Positions 63,226 through 64,000 of a DNA stretch of 64,000 nucleotides are shown here, one piece after another. Position 1 is the stretch's first letter, and every line of letters starts with the position of its first letter. The stretch spans positions 62,001 to 126,000 of the forward strand of contig NZ_JAUFPQ010000012.1 in the NCBI RefSeq assembly GCF_030409305.1. Direction: 5' to 3'. The notes beneath the pieces were generated by a model. That model was not told the origin of the DNA. It saw only the letters and a program-made list of their open reading frames with translations, and did no database searches. The DNA comes from Halomonas maura. Lineage in GTDB: Bacteria; Pseudomonadota; Gammaproteobacteria; Pseudomonadales; Halomonadaceae. The position numbers and the translations under genes were made by a program.

Positions 63226-63284
63226 TTCTAACAAGTATTAAGCCGCACGCTCTGAAATTGGATGAACGCGCTCGCGCGTTCAAC
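63226..63284 (-). repeat. attC-like site upstream of the DUF gene
   Basis: On the - strand it runs from GTTGAAC to GTTAGAA, 59 bases, the size of a minimal attC. It has a perfect 9-bp palindrome (TGAACGCGC/GCGCGTTCA, 63263-63282) and GCGTGCGGCTTAATAC before the closing box, much like classic attC right halves. The GTTGAAC box departs from RYYYAAC at one base. Confidence 0.5.
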
Positions 63285-63454
63285 AATGTAATGTTTCACG
63301 CCCCTAACCAACCTAAATACATGGGAATCAAACATTTCTTGACAACTTATCACTAATCATCATACCGCTGCATAACACCGACGAACGATCTTGCTGCCCT
63401 TTGAACTTGTCTGCTTCGGGTCGAGAACGGTCGAATCTCCCATGCACCTCCATG

Positions 63455-64000
63455 TCAGATGACATTCTGCATCACCCTACATTGTGGATACGCTGAGCAC
63501 CCCCAGAACTGCTTCCCAGCACTTTCGCCTCGTTTCGCAGTGCGCAACACCATGCTGCTTCCGCACTTCGGACATTTCCGTTCAGCGCTAGGGCCAGAGC
63601 GAGCCTTGAGCTGCGCCACATGTTGGCGATGCGTCTCGCGAGAGGGTGCAAGCCGACCAGTTTGGATCTGTTCTAACGCATCCTGAACCTGAGCCTCCGA
63701 CAGCACTGCCTCACGGAACGATTTAATATAATTGACGTAACCGCCACCGATTGTGACGTTGGCTGGCATCTTGGACTTGAATGTAGAGTTTCCAGTAAAA
63801 ACTACAACCGAGTGGATGGCGTCCGAGGGAACATCAAGCGCGGCTTCCAAGGCTTTAGCGTGCTTGTAATTCTGACGCAGTGGATTCTGAAATCTGAATG
63901 ATTTCCGATACACTTTCTGAGTCCATTGTGCCTGCTTCTCGCTACCGAAGATCCACCCTTTCATGTTTTTCGTTTCCACGACGAAAATACCGAATCGGGA
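63455..64000 (-). CDS. NERD nuclease-like protein with C4 zinc ribbon, 5' end outside window
   Basis: The frame is open to the right edge and upstream residues (RFGIFVVETKNMKGWIFGS) carry the NERD nuclease-related core, including the V-E-T-K catalytic-type Glu and Lys, so the true start is outside. The C-terminus has a topoisomerase-type zinc ribbon (CPKCGSSMVLRTA to FWGCSAYPQCR) that likely binds nucleic acid. NERD/zinc-ribbon proteins are often tied to DNA processing or defence. Same strand and composition as the cassette genes. Confidence 0.8.
   Translation of the reverse strand, partial: SRFGIFVVETKNMKGWIFGSEKQAQWTQKVYRKSFRFQNPLRQNYKHAKALEAALDVPSDAIHSVVVFTGNSTFKSKMPANVTIGGGYVNYIKSFREAVLSEAQVQDALEQIQTGRLAPSRETHRQHVAQLKARSGPSAERKCPKCGSSMVLRTAKRGESAGKQFWGCSAYPQCRVMQNVI

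Overview
The window reads as chromosomal DNA of a high-GC gammaproteobacterium, most likely Halomonas or a close relative (Halomonadaceae). The evidence is the combination of an aerobic cobalamin cluster, a betIBA/choX osmoprotectant locus, a PanP-type aspartate decarboxylase, azurin and FadE, plus the strongly GC-rich codon usage. The assignment is inference; no rRNA or other marker gene is present.

Bases 1-22,200 hold an aerobic, late-cobalt-insertion B12 pathway. On the + strand, mostly with 1-4 base stop/start overlaps, lie a chlD-like VWA gene (cut by the window edge), cobB, cobW, cobN, cobG, cobH, cobI and cobJ. cobK follows on the - strand. Then come cobL, cobE, cobM, cobF, cobO and bluB, and cobQ lies about 4 kb further on. 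cobS/cobT-type chelatase genes and the nucleotide-loop genes are not in the window. Two families of dispersed intergenic repeats sit in the gaps. A MHYT-GGDEF-EAL protein and an overlapping VOC/cysteine-peptidase-like pair separate bluB from cobQ.

Bases 22,600-44,200 are ordinary host metabolism: panP, a glycerophosphodiester phosphodiesterase, azurin, qorA, an RpiR-type regulator, an operon of two crotonases around an NDP-forming acyl-CoA synthetase, an SLC13-type permease, a Na/phosphate symporter, fadE, and betIBA facing choX across a clear BetI-type palindrome. A tRNA-Met and three near-identical tRNA-Asn genes follow.

Bases 44,800-64,000 form an accessory region beginning just after the tRNA array. 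It contains a 17-codon ParA stump, an internally deleted IS256 transposase, a PAS-GGDEF gene whose end is made by that element, IS1380 and sigma-factor relics, and a lone GH32 fructosidase. Next is an 8-kb block between two 273-bp direct repeats. This block carries a small acidic protein, an AT-rich SNF2/RapA-like helicase plus Hsp70/actin-fold ATPase pair (the best candidate for an undescribed, probably defence-type system), and an open reading frame for a second SNF2 protein that has lost its catalytic motifs. Beyond it lie a LexA-controlled small ORF-umuD-umuC operon and a row of small, same-strand, lower-GC genes separated by attC-like sites, which looks like part of an integron gene-cassette array. 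A NERD/zinc-ribbon gene runs off the right edge.
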